Of a stretch of DNA of 64,000 bases, positions 24,200 through 37,000 are shown one piece after another. The translations under genes and the position numbers were made by a program. A model generated the notes under the pieces. It was given only the letters and a program-made list of their open reading frames with translations, did not search any database and was not told where the DNA came from. Numbering within the stretch: position 1 is the stretch's first letter; each line of letters opens with the position of its first letter. Source of the DNA: Ectobius pallidus (taxonomy: Eukaryota > Arthropoda > Insecta > Blattodea > Ectobiidae); contig CAXKWD010000001.1 of assembly GCA_964059195.1 (NCBI GenBank), forward strand, positions 218,558,484 to 218,622,483, in the 5' to 3' direction.

Positions 24200-24507
24200 T
24201 TTTTATTTTTATTTCAGCTGTGTTTATCCTCCTTTTAGCTGCGAGGCCATATCAGAAATTCGGGATCTGAGTCTATACAGTAAGGTAGGTCATGACAATA
24301 TGGATTGTCAATTGTTTCTATTATTGGTGTAATTTTATGGAGTAAATTTCAACTGGTGTTAATTTAGGCCTAAATGAATATGATACAGGATGAAAAAGTG
24401 AGGATGATTCATGGTATGTAAATATCCAATTCGGCATTTGCCTTTACGACTGGGGAAACCATGAAAAACCATGACAAATTGGCCGGGTACGGCCACCTCG
24501 CTCGGTG
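24200..24507 (-). mobile_element. tRNA-headed SINE, family A, lacking B box
   Basis: Full body and tail, but about 60 bp containing the B box are missing between 'gccgggtac' and 'ggccacctcgctcggtg'. Confidence 0.7.
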
Positions 24508-25249
24508 AGAATCGTTTTATTTAGACGAATTAATTAATGTTTAAACAATATTTTCATAATTTCTTTGATTTCCTTATGATGTTGACAGTAAATGAATGTA
24601 AGGGCCATCAGGGCTGCCACATGGGAGGAAGGGTGATGGACCCAAGGGACCCGGCTGGGTCCCGGTAATGTGATATGAGTTTATGGAAAACTGAAAAAGT
24701 TTGATAAAATGTTTTGTTAGACGAGCAACGAGAAGGGAATAGACAACTGAATGAGGATTGGGCCCGCGACCAGTAGGCTACATGGTCCTGGGTCCGACCC
24801 CGAGATGTGGCCACGATGGCATAGAAGAATACTTCTCATGGTGATTTCTCCAAAACGAATAGCTCACTGGCACAATCATAGCTTTTGCTCCATAAATTGC
24901 AAGATATTTGCGATGCTAGTCTTTTTTCTAAGTTGAAAAATTATAAATTCAATTGATTTTCTTAATTTATCAAGATTATGTATTAAGAAAATCCACAACA
25001 AAAGTAATTCAATTTTCAAGTAATGTTTGTTTCCTAAATACCTGTTGATATAATTAATTCTGAACTTACAACAAATTAAAATTAATATTTTCTATAATAT
25101 ACTATAGTTCAAATTAAGCTGAGAGTGACAATAGTAATTCAAAATAATCTTTTAATAATTATATATATAAATATATTCTTTCTAAACAGCACCATCAAAT
25201 TAATAATGATGTTAATAATGAAGTGTGTGCATATACCTGTATATATATA
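24508..25249. other. no gene seen
   Basis: AT-rich sequence with (TA) runs near 25160 and 25240; no product recognised. Confidence 0.45.
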
Positions 25250-25792
25250 CAGGGTGTTAATGAATAACACCGAAATATTTTACCCGTGTATAGAGGGGAC
25301 ATAGACAAGTAACTTCTATTAGGAAATTTTTGCTCTATGGATTAAATTTTTCCTGTTACGGCATAAAATCTCCCAGGGCATGGCCGCCACTGACTTCTAA
25401 AATTAGAAAAAAATTCAAAACAAAGGAACTTCGCTGTTAACACTGGAGTTAGTAGTTATGAATAAAAAGAGACTAATGCAGTGGTGACCAGTCAATGTGA
25501 ATAGTCTGTAAATTTTGCTGATTATGGAAACACTAAATTATGATATAGCTGTTGGTGAATAATTAAGAGTCAGGTTTTTATTGATCACTAGAAAGGCATG
25601 AAGTCAATTTAATGACCTTTTTAACCCTATTTCCCGTAATTATTGATTTATGAGCACCAAATTATAATGACTTTAATTCCCTGTAGCATACACATTTTAC
25701 GTCACAGAGCAAAAATCCCCTAATAAAAGTTGCTTGTCTAAGTCCCCTCTATATACAGGTAAAATATTTCGGTGTTATTTATTAAAACCCTG
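25250..25792. mobile_element. TA-flanked element (TIR CAGGGTGTTAATGAATAACACC), copy 1
   Basis: Long inverted ends (about 80 bp, including 'ggacatagacaagtaactt') flanked by TA. The second copy, 29450-29981, shares them. Tc1/mariner-type by target; no transposase. Confidence 0.75.
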
Positions 25793-26111
25793 TATATTAA
25801 CGACACCGCCAAATTAATAATACTGTTAATAAAGAGGTATATATGTGTATATAATATTTTTTTTAAAACAACACTGCCAAATGAATAATAACATCGAAAT
25901 GCTGATATTTTAAAAATAATTTTCCCTAAAAATGAAACCACTTTGACGGAACTTATTTATAGGTCATCCAAGTCTTGGACTTGTATTATCATACGAGATT
26001 CAACATACATAAAATTGTATAACGGTATGTTATTATTTTCATATCTTCTCTTGCTATGAAGATGTTAGAGTGTTCAGGTATGGCTATAAAGATATACAGG
26101 TCTATTGAGGT
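25793..26111. other. no gene seen
   Basis: AT-rich; nothing recognised. Confidence 0.4.
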
Positions 26112-26874
26112 CAGTGGCGGCTCGAGAACTTACTGAAGGATGGGCCGATATAAACGAAAGTTCGTCATTACTGGGGGGCACATACCCCCAAGAAAGTGGG
26201 ATGTGGGGGTCTTTCCCCGTTAATTTTTTTTTTTTTAATAAAGTGAAAAATTATGTGTTTTTAGGTCCTCTGTGTGATTCCTTCAAACTTCTCAGCAACT
26301 ACTTTTGCTCTAGAGTTGTAATGCTAATATAAACTTTTCACCTTTAAGTTAAAGGAAATGTTGGTCCGAATAATTTCACAAAAAATAAATCATTTATAAC
26401 AATAAGTTAATTAAATATAAGGAACTCTAACCACATCTAGAATCAACTTGCTTTTTACAATCCGCAGGTTCAAATAAGGCGAGTAAATAAATGCTTTTAT
26501 ATTATATTATATCATATTAAGTATTATATTATATTATATTATGGTATATTAAATTATGTTATATTATATTATATTATGTTGTATTATATTATATTGCATT
26601 ATATTATTATTATATTATATTATTATTATATTATATTATTATTATATTATATTATTATTATATTATATTATATTACATTATATTGCATTATATCATTATT
26701 ATATTGTATTCTTTATAATGCAATATTGTATTATATTTTGTTTACTATTTAATTAAATTTGAATGTTATTTTATTAGATAATTATTTTCAACGAATCGAA
26801 AATTTGAAATAAAAGAAAAAGAAAAACCAAGGGAGGCAGTGACTACTACAGCCTCCCTCCTGGATCCGCCACTG
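26112..26874. mobile_element. hAT-type element (TIR CAGTGGCGGCTCGAG) with (TATTA)n
   Basis: Inverted ends CAGTGGCGG / CCGCCACTG, duplication ATTGAGGT at 26104-26111 and 26875-26882. A TATTA-type low-complexity tract at 26495-26735 lies inside. Confidence 0.88.
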
Positions 26875-27555
26875 ATTGAGGTAGGATGCAGACACTCAAG
26901 TGTGATGTTAATTTATTTATATATGCATTTCAATGGCACAGCCTTCGTATATGCATTACACTGCGTTATGACTGTAACGACCTCTTTGTTTTACAACTGC
27001 ATTGTTTGTTAATGTTTATGTGTTATAACAGTACTCACTCAGCCCACAGATGACGAGGCACACGGTATCCACGGTATTTTTTGATATTGCTTACATTTCC
27101 TGTTTAAAAATATTTTATCCAGAAAAGATAAAAAAAAAAACTGCCCTGGGAATATACTACATAGGTATATAAAAAAAATAACTAAGGCCTATAGAACATT
27201 TTATTGCATATTTTATTATGAAAAAGATATTATGAAAAAGTTTCACAGCTCTATCTCTATTTTTGTGTGAGAAGATAGATTTTGAATGTACCAAAATAAC
27301 ATGCAAATTGAAGCAGGAGAAACTGCGATTAAAGTTTGCATGCACTGGCAATTTGAAGCGCACTGAGGTTTAAAAATGGTGTCAGCATCACCTGTTCCAG
27401 ACGTCCAGAAGTCATAACATTTTGTACTGGTATACTTCAGGGCATTATAGATTTTTCAAACTAAACATTTTTTTTTTAATACCAAAATGGATAAATCAAC
27501 ATTTCTGTCGTCCCTTAAATCAAACACGCGTCGTACGTGTGTACAAAAATGTTGA
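26875..27555. other. no gene; dispersed repeat 27265-27480
   Basis: 27265-27480 resembles 3640-4040 ('agatagattttgaatgt' to 'cattatagatttttcaaac'); otherwise nothing. Confidence 0.5.
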
Positions 27556-27897
27556 TTCTTGGACTCGCATTCGGAAGGCCCCAGGTTGAAATTCCGTGGC
27601 CGGCCAATTTGACATGGGTTTTTTTCATGGTTTACCCAGTCGTAAAGGCAAATTCCGAATTGGATATTTACATACCATGAATCATCCTCACTATTTCATT
27701 CTGTATCATATCCATTTAAATTAATATCAGTTGAAATTTACTCCATAAAATACACCTATAATAGAAACAATTGACAATCAATAGTTCCATGGCCTACTCT
27801 ACTGTACAGACACAGATCCCGAACTGCTGATATGGCCTCTTAGCTAAAAGGAGTATAAACTCAGCTGAAGTAATAAATAAAATAAAAAATAAAAAAG
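27556..27897 (+). mobile_element. tRNA-headed SINE, family A, near complete
   Basis: Starts 'ttcttggactcgcattcgga', continues through the body and the tail 'gtataaactcagctgaagta' with a short A-rich end. Confidence 0.8.
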
Positions 27898-28649
27898 ATG
27901 ATAGAATTTACTATACAAATAATAAATTAATGATTTTGATATTGTCAAAATCGATTATATGTTTCTGACATCACTTGTATAAAACAGTTTTTACGTGAAA
28001 GATACTTGTAGGTAAATTATTCGCCTGTCACTGTGTACTTTGCCAGTATACTTGGTATAGGAAATAAACTTGAACTAAATGACACACCCAGAGGTCGATG
28101 AGAAGAGCTCTCGCTGGATTGAGCTCAGGGTCTGCAGCTGACCTCTTCAATGTCATACTGCACCTACCCACGTACCATTAAGGCTTTTATTTATCTCTAA
28201 TTCTGTTTCCTCAGCAAATTGTATGTCTGTGCTATTCCACGTATGGCTAAGAGGGATACAGAATAGTATAGTGCAAAAGATTGCATAATCTTTTTTTCAT
28301 CCCAAAAGCAAACACTGACTCTCATAATAATTCTCCTCTTTATAATGTGCTCCGTCCTTACAATCAATTGTACAAAATGGACAATAAAGATATTTTTAAT
28401 ACTAACAATAACCGGTTTAAAAATATATGTGAATTTTTTTTTAAATTTTACAATAAAAATTATTAAAATATGCTCCATGTCATTTTCTTTATTTGAATCT
28501 TTCTGATATATATATTTTCCTCCAAAACTATTACATTATTATTTATAGTACTATTTATGTTTTTCATATTATGTTCCCTTGTATAATTGTCATGTTATTT
28601 GTGTTTCTGGTTTTCTTTTCTGTGTGTTTTTTTTTTCTTATTGTTATAG
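27898..28649. other. no gene seen
   Basis: AT-rich; the antiparallel frames at 28197-28478 are mutual shadows without recognisable domains. Confidence 0.4.
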
Positions 28650-29013
28650 CAATAGCTTAATTATTTTGAATATCACTTTAAAAATTTTATATTAGAGTAT
28701 AATTTTAAATATTTTATGCTATAATCTTAATTATGTTCTTTAGTATTTTTATTTTTTGTAATTTAATGTTTTATAGCACTCTAAACATTGTAATAATTTA
28801 TAAATCAATCTTAAATTTACATTAGGCATAAAACAAACTTGTAGAGTATATAGACTTGCATGTTTTTAATAGCTGTGTTAGTGTTTTGTATCTAAGTATT
28901 AAGTATTAATTAATTATCTATAATAGGCATATGTATTACTTAATTGTAATGTATTTTTTGACTGGTAGAGCGGAAGAGAAGGCCAAATGGCCTTAGCTCT
29001 GCCAGAATAAATA
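28650..29013 (+). mobile_element. LINE/SINE 3' tail
   Basis: Ends 'agcggaagagaaggccaaat' and 'ttagctctgccagaataaat'. Matches the reverse complement of 22978-23400. Confidence 0.6.
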
Positions 29014-29449
29014 AAAAAGAAAAAAATCTGGTGTATTAATATAAGCGAGAATATTGTAATTGGGCATTAGCCTGTAATATTCTTAGCACAATAAATAAAT
29101 AAATAAGTTAATTGGAGAACTGACATAAATCAACTTTGAGAACAAACTTATTGTAAACAAATGACTGACTCATAAAACAAACGAGGTGCAGTTTTCGCTC
29201 CGATAATCGCTCAAGTAAACATAACGAAAGCTGCAATGATTTCCGTATGTCTTGTATGCATAGATCCACCCCTCATTTCTTATGCCTGCCTGCGGCCATG
29301 CCCGGGCATTATTAAGCCAAACAATCATGCATGAAATCAGTTACCGTCTATTCTCTTGCCCTGCATTCAAAGCTGAGTTACAATTATACCAGCACACAAT
29401 TACTTCAAAACATTCTGCCTTATTACTGCGCTATTCATCTGTTCAAATA

Positions 29450-29981
29450 CAGGGTGTTAATGAATAACACCGACATATTTTACCTGTGTATGGAGGGGAC
29501 ATAGACAAGCAACTTTTATTAGGAGATTTTTGTTCTATGACGTAAAATGTGTATGCTTATGGCATTAAAGTCATTACAATTTGGTACTAATAAGTCAATA
29601 ATTAAGCAAAGTAGGGTTAAATTTTTCATTAATTTTATTTCATGACTTCTTATTGATCGATAAAAACCGGAGTGTTAATCATTCATCAAAAGCTATATCA
29701 TAATTTAGCGTTTTCATAATCTGCAAAATTTAGAGCTTAATCACATGACTGGCCGCCACTGCAATAGTTTTCTTATTCATAACTCCAATGTTAACAACGA
29801 AGTTCCTTTATTTTGCATTTCTTTCAAATGTTAGAAGTCAGTGGCGGCCATGCCATGGGAGATTTTATGCTGTAACAGGAAAAATTGCATCCATAGAGCA
29901 AACATTTCCTAATAAAAGTTGCTTGTCTATGTCCTCTCTATACACAGGTAAAATGGTTCGGTGTTATTCATTAACACTCTG
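29450..29981. mobile_element. TA-flanked element (TIR CAGGGTGTTAATGAATAACACC), copy 2
   Basis: Same long ends as 25250-25792, TA at both sides; the right terminal is slightly diverged (CACTCTG). Confidence 0.75.
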
Positions 29982-30189
29982 TATATTGGGTTACATGAAT
30001 GGCAAGACAATACTTTGTGGTGACCAATGATGCTGAGACATTGTGTACGCATTCTCTGCAATGCGGCCTCTTATTACTTTGCTGCCCATACCTTAGGTAC
30101 TATAGGTAGAGGAACTATTGAGTTCGATCCTGAAATTCGATCTCGAGTTTTTAACATAAATACACATTTCGAGGCCCCTTGAATCCAAA

Positions 30190-30545
30190 AAGGCTATTTT
30201 CAGAATAATATTTTATATTTGGACGTCTGATGGTGACAAATCAGGCGAGTATGGAGGATGTGAGAGGTGGTTTCCAAGGTTGCATGAGCAGCATGAGGAC
30301 GGGCATTATCATATTGAATCAAAACACCTGCACTCAGCAATCCCCTCTTTGGCGCCATCAGACTTCCACATCTCTGGTCCAATAAACGAGCTCCTTGGAG
30401 GGCAGAAGTTCAAGTCTGATGAAGACGTCCAATCGGTGATGCATGAATGCTTGTAGTGTAACAAGAACAACTTTTCTCATACTGTATCGAATCACTTTCT
30501 ATCTGATGGCATAAGTGCATTGAACTGGGAGGGGACTAAGTAGAA
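30190..30545. pseudogene. mariner transposase remnant, internally inverted
   Basis: The minus strand (30365 down to 30190) encodes KRGLLSAGVLIQYDNARPH and, in another frame, SHPPYSPDLSPSD. The plus strand from about 30348 continues as PSDFHIS, then NELLGGQKFKSDEDVQ to the C-terminus. The halves are in opposite orientation, so the gene was inverted about its middle. Confidence 0.75.
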
Positions 30546-30894
30546 TAATAATGTACAAGCAAACATTCTTTCTGCAGTAAAATAGTGTAAAAAAAATTAA
30601 TTGCGGCTTTCATTTGATTCTCCCTCGTAATATTTATTCAAATATTTAGAAAGCACCGTTAACTCTGTTTCTATGGGAACAGCTCCATACATTTTGTCGA
30701 ATCCCCGCGCATATCAAGCAACTTGTTCATCGTATGAGTTAGGCGGACAGTCTAATCACTAATCTGCAGGCGTTCCATACCCACATTCAAATAACACTGG
30801 TTCACTGGCGGTGCACGGATATCAAAATAAAGTGTGTAAAACAAAACACTACCATGAACCGGACGCCAACTGCGTGTGCGTGAGATGTGATCAG
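30546..30894. other. no gene seen
   Basis: Nothing recognised. Confidence 0.4.
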
Positions 30895-31504
30895 TAGAGA
30901 CCGGATATTAAAGGGAAAATTTTCACCCAAAAAAAGTCGAAAAAAGGGAAAATTATTGCCAAAAAAGGGAAAATTATTGCCAAAAAATGGTAGGAAAAAA
31001 GGGATATAAAAGTAAGAGAGCGTAAAAATTCAGCAGAGATACATGTTTGTTTTATGTAAAGCCTTTGCTTGCTCTACAGCTGCTGATTCTGTAACATCTA
31101 ATGACTGAAGAAATTTTTTGATCTTGTTGAAATTCTCACAGAGGAAAATAGCACACGAAATCCACGTTCCCCACCTTGTTATAATGGGAAACTTAGGCAA
31201 TGGCAAGCCTGTGATTTCCCTGTAATGCTCTATTCTGCTGGGAGGAATTATTTTTTCGATTTTTAATGTTTTCATATTACCAAATACTGGGTAATTTACG
31301 AATTTTTCAAAATAAATAAGCAAAAAAAGGTACTGGAAAGGGAAAGTTCCTTAAAAAAAAGGGAGATGAGCCTAAAAAAGGAAAAAAGGGACGTTAAAAC
31401 CAGGTCATTTGCAGTTAAAACTTACTCAGTAATGTCCTGTTGAATTTTATCACGTTTTGTGATGAAATATAAAAAAAGGAATTCCCTTTAAAATCCGGTC
31501 TCTA
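30895..31504 (-). mobile_element. hAT element (TIR TAGAGACCGG) with transposase remnant
   Basis: Inverted ends TAGAGACCGG / CCGGTCTCTA, duplication GTGATCAG at 30887-30894 and 31505-31512. Minus-strand frame 31030-31323 encodes LPLPKFPIITRWGTWISCAI and a following ENFNKIKKFL block, like the domain seen in CGGBP1/hAT transposase relatives. Flanks iterate 'aaaagggaaaattattgcc'. Confidence 0.88.
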
Positions 31505-33236
31505 GTGATCAGAACTGTGGCCGTTACCATGTACTTTACTGTGAAAGACGTGGAAAGCCAATAACAGAGTTCTGTACAAAGTGAACGACGGAGGGGAAGA
31601 AAAATGGAACACCCACAAACTCTTTATGCACAACTTGTGCGCATTTCTCTCTTTATTAAATAACACTCACGGAGGAAAGAATACACGGAGACGCCGTGCT
31701 TGCGGTGTTGTATGGGAAACAGATGAAGCCAATGACCACGCCCCCTTAGAGGACCAAAAGGGAGGCTTGCTATATACAATAGCACACAAATACTCCGAAG
31801 TTTCACGGGTTATAACAACGTAACGGTAGGGAAAATATGTAATATCCCAATTTCATATATTAACTACATACTCTGACATCATAATAATCCCGGTAGTAAG
31901 CATTAACCTATCTCAGAAGAGCCAAAAATGTAACTTTCAAATGAGCAACTTTACATGTGCGAGTATAAATAATGAGTCAGAAAATAAATAAGTGACCGTG
32001 CGACTATGATAATTCAGAACGAGAAAAATATTCTGGACAGTTATATAGCTACACCATGTGGTCATTGACTCTATTAAACGCAATAAATGACAACTAATAT
32101 AAATATTGGACATCTAAAGCAATAAATTACTTAGTATTACTAATAATTCAGATAAATGCACTTTATTTGATTAATTACAAGTAGCCTAAGGCACTTATAA
32201 AGAAAATACATCAATAATTAGCAGCCTAGTGTAAAATACAAGTAAATTATGCTTAGCAATTATACCCATATTCATTCATCCCAAAAATTGACTATTTTCA
32301 GTACCTAAATTTTACAAAATTATTAATTTTTAAGGTAGGTTCATAGAATAGTGCACAACATGCACTCATTTTCACTTCAGAATTGTTCAAAACAAAGAAA
32401 CAAAGACGAGTAACCACGCTATCCGTGTACGCTATAAACATATAAACACAGTGACACGCCCCCTTAAGTACCAAACGCTCGGACAGTTGGCTTCACGCTT
32501 GCGGTCTCAGGGCATCTCCGTGTTTTCTTTCCTCCGTGATAACACTGGTCCACTGAAACAACATCTTGGAGGAAAACAGATGAAAATCGCTTGGGCCTAA
32601 GTCTGGGCTGTAAGGTAGATACTGTAGCACTCCCCAAGGAAATTGTTGAATTGTATCCCGAGTTCAACATGAGGTCCTACTGTGGATAAGACAGCAATCC
32701 AAAGAATTTTATGCAGCTGGAATTGGGGCTCTGATAAAATGATGGGATAAGTGCATCAACGTTGCTGGAGATTATGTGGAAAAATAAAAATTGTGTCCAA
32801 GTAATTATCATGATAAATTATTTTTTTATTATCTTTTGTGACTTACTTAATGACTTTCCCTCGTATAAACAGAATAAATAAATAAAACAAACATATTTTC
32901 AAATGTATTCAGTCTAAGTATAGGAGGGCTTTAATGTATTTATTTAATCAAACTCGCTTTCAGACATTCTCAGAACCACTGAAACCTACGTGCCTACTTG
33001 CAGTAGTTGCAAATTTTAATTTTCTAATGTATTAGCATGATGATCGTAATCTTTGTAAGATGTAGAAGATAAACAGACTCTTTTATCCGGATTTCTAATT
33101 TAATTTGCGATTTTATGCGCCATCATCGTCTGCATTCGAAAACCTTGAAGCCATATGTTGTTCGCATGTGCAAATATTTGCAAAGCACTCGTGTCTAGAA
33201 TTTGCAGAACATTAACTGTTGATTGTTTTGTTACAG
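31505..33236. other. no gene recognised upstream of the ELOVL start exon
   Basis: Two 'cacggaggaaagaa(t/a)acacggaga' stretches lie in inverted orientation (31660-31700 and 32497-32545), suggesting a decayed TIR element. Small frames here (31581-31823, 32464-32670) look accidental. This interval is probably intron if a 5' non-coding exon exists upstream. Confidence 0.45.
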
Positions 33237-33262
33237 GAACTTAGTTCAAGACCAACTACAAG
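33237..33262 (+). other. ELOVL 5' UTR part of exon, preceded by splice acceptor
   Basis: A tgttttgttacag acceptor ends at 33236 and an in-frame TAG lies at 33242-33244. At least one upstream non-coding exon is therefore expected, within or left of the window; I could not place it. Confidence 0.6.
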
Positions 33263-33323
33263 ATGGCGCAACTGGTACGAAGCCTTATTGATGGATACCA
33301 CGATCTCATGGACAACAAGAGCG
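33263..33323 (+). CDS. ELOVL coding exon 1 (residues 1-20 plus one base)
   Basis: Begins MAQLVRSLIDGY and ends in phase 1 at AAGAGCG followed by donor gtgagt. The split codon completes as Asp with exon 2 (G + AT). The continuous open frame past the donor has no elongase similarity, so the splice is preferred over read-through. Confidence 0.93.
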
Positions 33324-33978
33324 GTGAGTTCATTGTGACTTTGAAAATATCACATACTGTAATCCAAAGCAAAGAACTTCCCTACTTTGAAAACATCACA
33401 TACTGTAGTCCAAAGCAAAGAACATCCCTGTGTAATGCACTGCTATTTAGAGGGGTGAGAAGAGGGATACCATCACAAGTAGCTAGACAGATTCTTATTG
33501 GTTGCCGGCGTGTGACTGTTGTTACCGCTTGCACCGAGATTCTCTATTGACCTATACAATGGCCGTGAGGTCTGTGTGACCGCAGTAGAAGCATAAACGG
33601 CTATTATTGTCTGAATATACTCTTCAGAGGTGAATTATTTACACTACCTACCCTTCATTTATCACCCTATATGTGTCACTTACCCATCAATGTTAGTAAA
33701 GCCATGCTTTATATAATCACTGGAATTCGGATTTTAGGTAAAAACCTATTTTAATCCTTAAGTGATATATGGACGAAAACTTGTATATGCATGTTTCATA
33801 AGTGATTTTGCCTAAACCTGATACTTTTATAGGACCTAAAACAGCCTATTTTTACGTTAGAGCCTAATATTACCTTTTTGATTGTTTTTCCTCTAAAGTT
33901 CAAAATAAGTTATTTTTTATTATAAATTCTAGCATTTATTTTCAGTTCGTACTAAATTTTTAGCTCTTATGAAATAAC

Positions 33979-34044
<66 letters not shown>

Positions 34045-37000
34045 GATAATAATGGTGATGTTTTCCAGATCCCCGTGTGAACGACTGGTTCCTGATGAGC
34101 AGTCCGTTCCCCACGCTGGCGATCTGTCTCAGCTACGCCTACTTCGTGAAGGTCCTGGGCCCCAAATTCATGGAGAACAGAAAGCCCATGGACCTGCGCT
34201 ACGTCCTCATTGTCTACAACCTGGTGCAAGTCATCTTCAGCGCGTGGCTCTTCAACGAAGTAAGTATACCAGCTTTATTAGCGGTTAGCAGGTGCGCGCA
34301 ACTATTTACTCTACTGATAGATGATTCGAAAAGAAACGATTAAAAGGAACTAGGGATGGGTCGATACCAGATTTTCTCGATACTCGATACTCGATACCGA
34401 TACATGATTTTTTCCTCGATACTCGATACTTCGATACTCGATACCTTCAACATTTCCAGTTTCAATAAATAGGTACATTAAAAATTAAAATTTGAGAGAA
34501 CTGTGTAATACAAACTAAATTAATTAAGTCTGCATATTTAATGAGACAAAATTTAATATCATCAGTAGCCTATAATTATTTTTAAACTCTACATTAAAAC
34601 TAAAATTAGTTTTTTAAACAGTCCACTTACAAGTTTTTGTTAAAAAATAATAGCATTCTCACTTAGCCAATTGCAGAGTTACAAAAGTATCGAAAAAGTA
34701 TCGAGCGAGTTTTCTGAATTATCGTTCGATGCCGATACCATGCAAGTATCGAGAGTATCGAGGTATCGAAAGTATCGAGGACCCATCCCTAAAAGGAACC
34801 ACACATTCATGAACCTTAGTAAAATCGTGCATAAACAATTAAAACAATTGATAATTAAAAAACTAAAAACCCGGCATCAAGGTGCATTTTACGATTAAAG
34901 TGCACCGCCCGGGAAGAAACTCAGACTCCAGTTCATCAACATCATCATCATCATCATCAATAACTTTCGAGGATTATTCCTTTTGGCCTGTTCCGCTTCA
35001 GATTGGAATTTGGTCTTTCCAGCGTTTCTTTGGTTTTCCAAGATCTCTTTTCCTTCTTGGTCTGTAGTTGTAGAGTCTTTGGTGTAGTCTTCTGGCATTC
35101 GCAATATGTGTTGATGCCATTGTTTCTGTAGGTGTTGATGGTATCCGTTAATTTCTTCGTTTGTTTTGTAATCATACAAGGTATATAGCCTGCTAAAGGT
35201 CTTAATAATTTCATTTCAGCAGCTTATATTCGTCTAAGTTGGTTTGTGATTAAAGCCCATGTTTCTGAACCATAAAGTGTAGTTGTGATTGCCATCACTT
35301 TGTAAAATTTCAGAATTGTCTCCGGTCTGACTTTGTTGAGTAGGCCTAATGTTTTCTTGATTGTATATAGACTCGAGTTCCCTAACCAAAAGTAAAAGAT
35401 AAAAAAATAGTGAGTTTCGTCCAAATCATTTAATGTTTTCCCATTTAGGCATGCATTCATAATCCCCTTCTAACCACCTATGTGAAAAAAGCATATATCT
35501 GAGAGACGCAAACAAATAAATCAAGGAGAGAGGGTTAACAAAATCTAAGCGATCTACAAAATGTTGAGTTAATTGTTTTTTAAATCTATTTCAGCTATGC
35601 TATTTTTTCCCCTTCTTGCTATGGCGCCCCATACGCCCCTCGAACGAATTATAGGTCCCTTTTTTAAAACGAAAAAACACCGCGCAGCCGGTTCATAGTT
35701 CATTGGGTTTCTCTGTTCTACGAGAAAATACATGATAAAACGCGATTTTATCATTACAGAACACTACACTCTATGTGTTCCACAGTTAGCCTCATTTGGA
35801 TACAGATGGCATCTCCGATTCTTGTATCAGTTGCCTTCTCTATTGAATACAAATGTGTTTGGGAGAAGGCCGGCTATCAATCAACTTCACCAAGTCCTTC
35901 ATGGCACGGCCCTCTGTCACCACACTGGAATTCAGGCATTCTGAAACTTTATTGAACCTATAAGATGCTAACATGGATGTTATGTCGAAACCTACCCTCA
36001 AATTTACTGCCGCGTATCGAGAGGTCTTCATTACAGATTCGGACTTGCAAAAAATTAGCTCCGTGAATTAACCTGTAATTTGTAATCCGTAGTGAATCCT
36101 ACATATTACAATAGTTTCCATTGTAATAAAATAGTGTAAAATACGAGGCGCGTTCATAAAGTAAGTTTCCCTGTGGCCGTTTACAGAAAAAAACACAATT
36201 TCAAGGAAATATTTATTGCAACAGACACAGCTAGTGTTCAGCCGTTTTTCAACATATTCGCCACCCGAATTGAAACATTTTTTGCACGACGTAACTAATT
36301 AGTCGTACTTACGAATATTGTTGCCGTGGATCGTAACTTGACATTCCCGCACGCAGTCTGGTTGCTATGAAAACAAAAGAAATCTCCGTGCGGTAAAAAT
36401 TACAAAAAGCACAAGTGTCGTAAGTAAAATCATCATAATACAAGCCTTTATGGAAGACCGGAACTAAGGCCCCCCCAGTTTGTGGCGACTTTAACAGGAC
36501 AAATATTCGGTTCCCATAACAACAAACATGTGCGAATCACCTTCTGTAATATAACATCCACCTTCAATAGTGCATAAACATAATACAGCTAATATCTCAA
36601 TTAATATAAGTAAATTGATATAAATAATCATCGTGCAAAAAAATAGCATGCAATACTCGTGCCGTAAGCGCATAACGGATCTCTGAAATTGAAAAAACTC
36701 TTTCCTCGGTCCGTATGCACAGCTTCCGGCACTTGTATCGCAATATACTATTGTCTTACCGTGGCACAACTTTTGAACACCTGTGTCGTAGAAGTGTGCC
36801 GCCAGGTATTTAAACCACTGTGTGACAAACCTGTCCTCTCTGTCGTTCTCTGTCATTCCCTGTCATATCTTTAGGTGTAAGAAAAGATGGAAATCATTGG
36901 AAGCGAAGTCTGGGCTGTAGGGTGGATGTTTAAACACCTTCTAGCAAGTCTCCTGCAGAAGTTCGACTGGGAGGTGTTTAAACATTCACTCTACAGCCCG

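Noticed and set aside
24061..24270. 69-codon frame with a hydrophobic stretch
   Set aside because: Its second half is the reversed tail of a family A SINE.
26556..26756. 66-codon Tyr/Ile-rich frame
   Set aside because: Produced by the TATTA low-complexity tract.
31581..31823. 80-codon frame upstream of ELOVL
   Set aside because: Opposed by a frame of similar length and located in suspected decayed TIR sequence; no domain seen.
33263..33550. Unspliced 95-codon frame starting at the ELOVL ATG
   Set aside because: Elongase similarity stops at the gtgagt donor (33324) and resumes exactly at exon 2.
33929..34229. Minus-strand frames opposite ELOVL exon 2
   Set aside because: Antisense shadows of the exon plus the AAT tract; the sense strand carries clear elongase protein.
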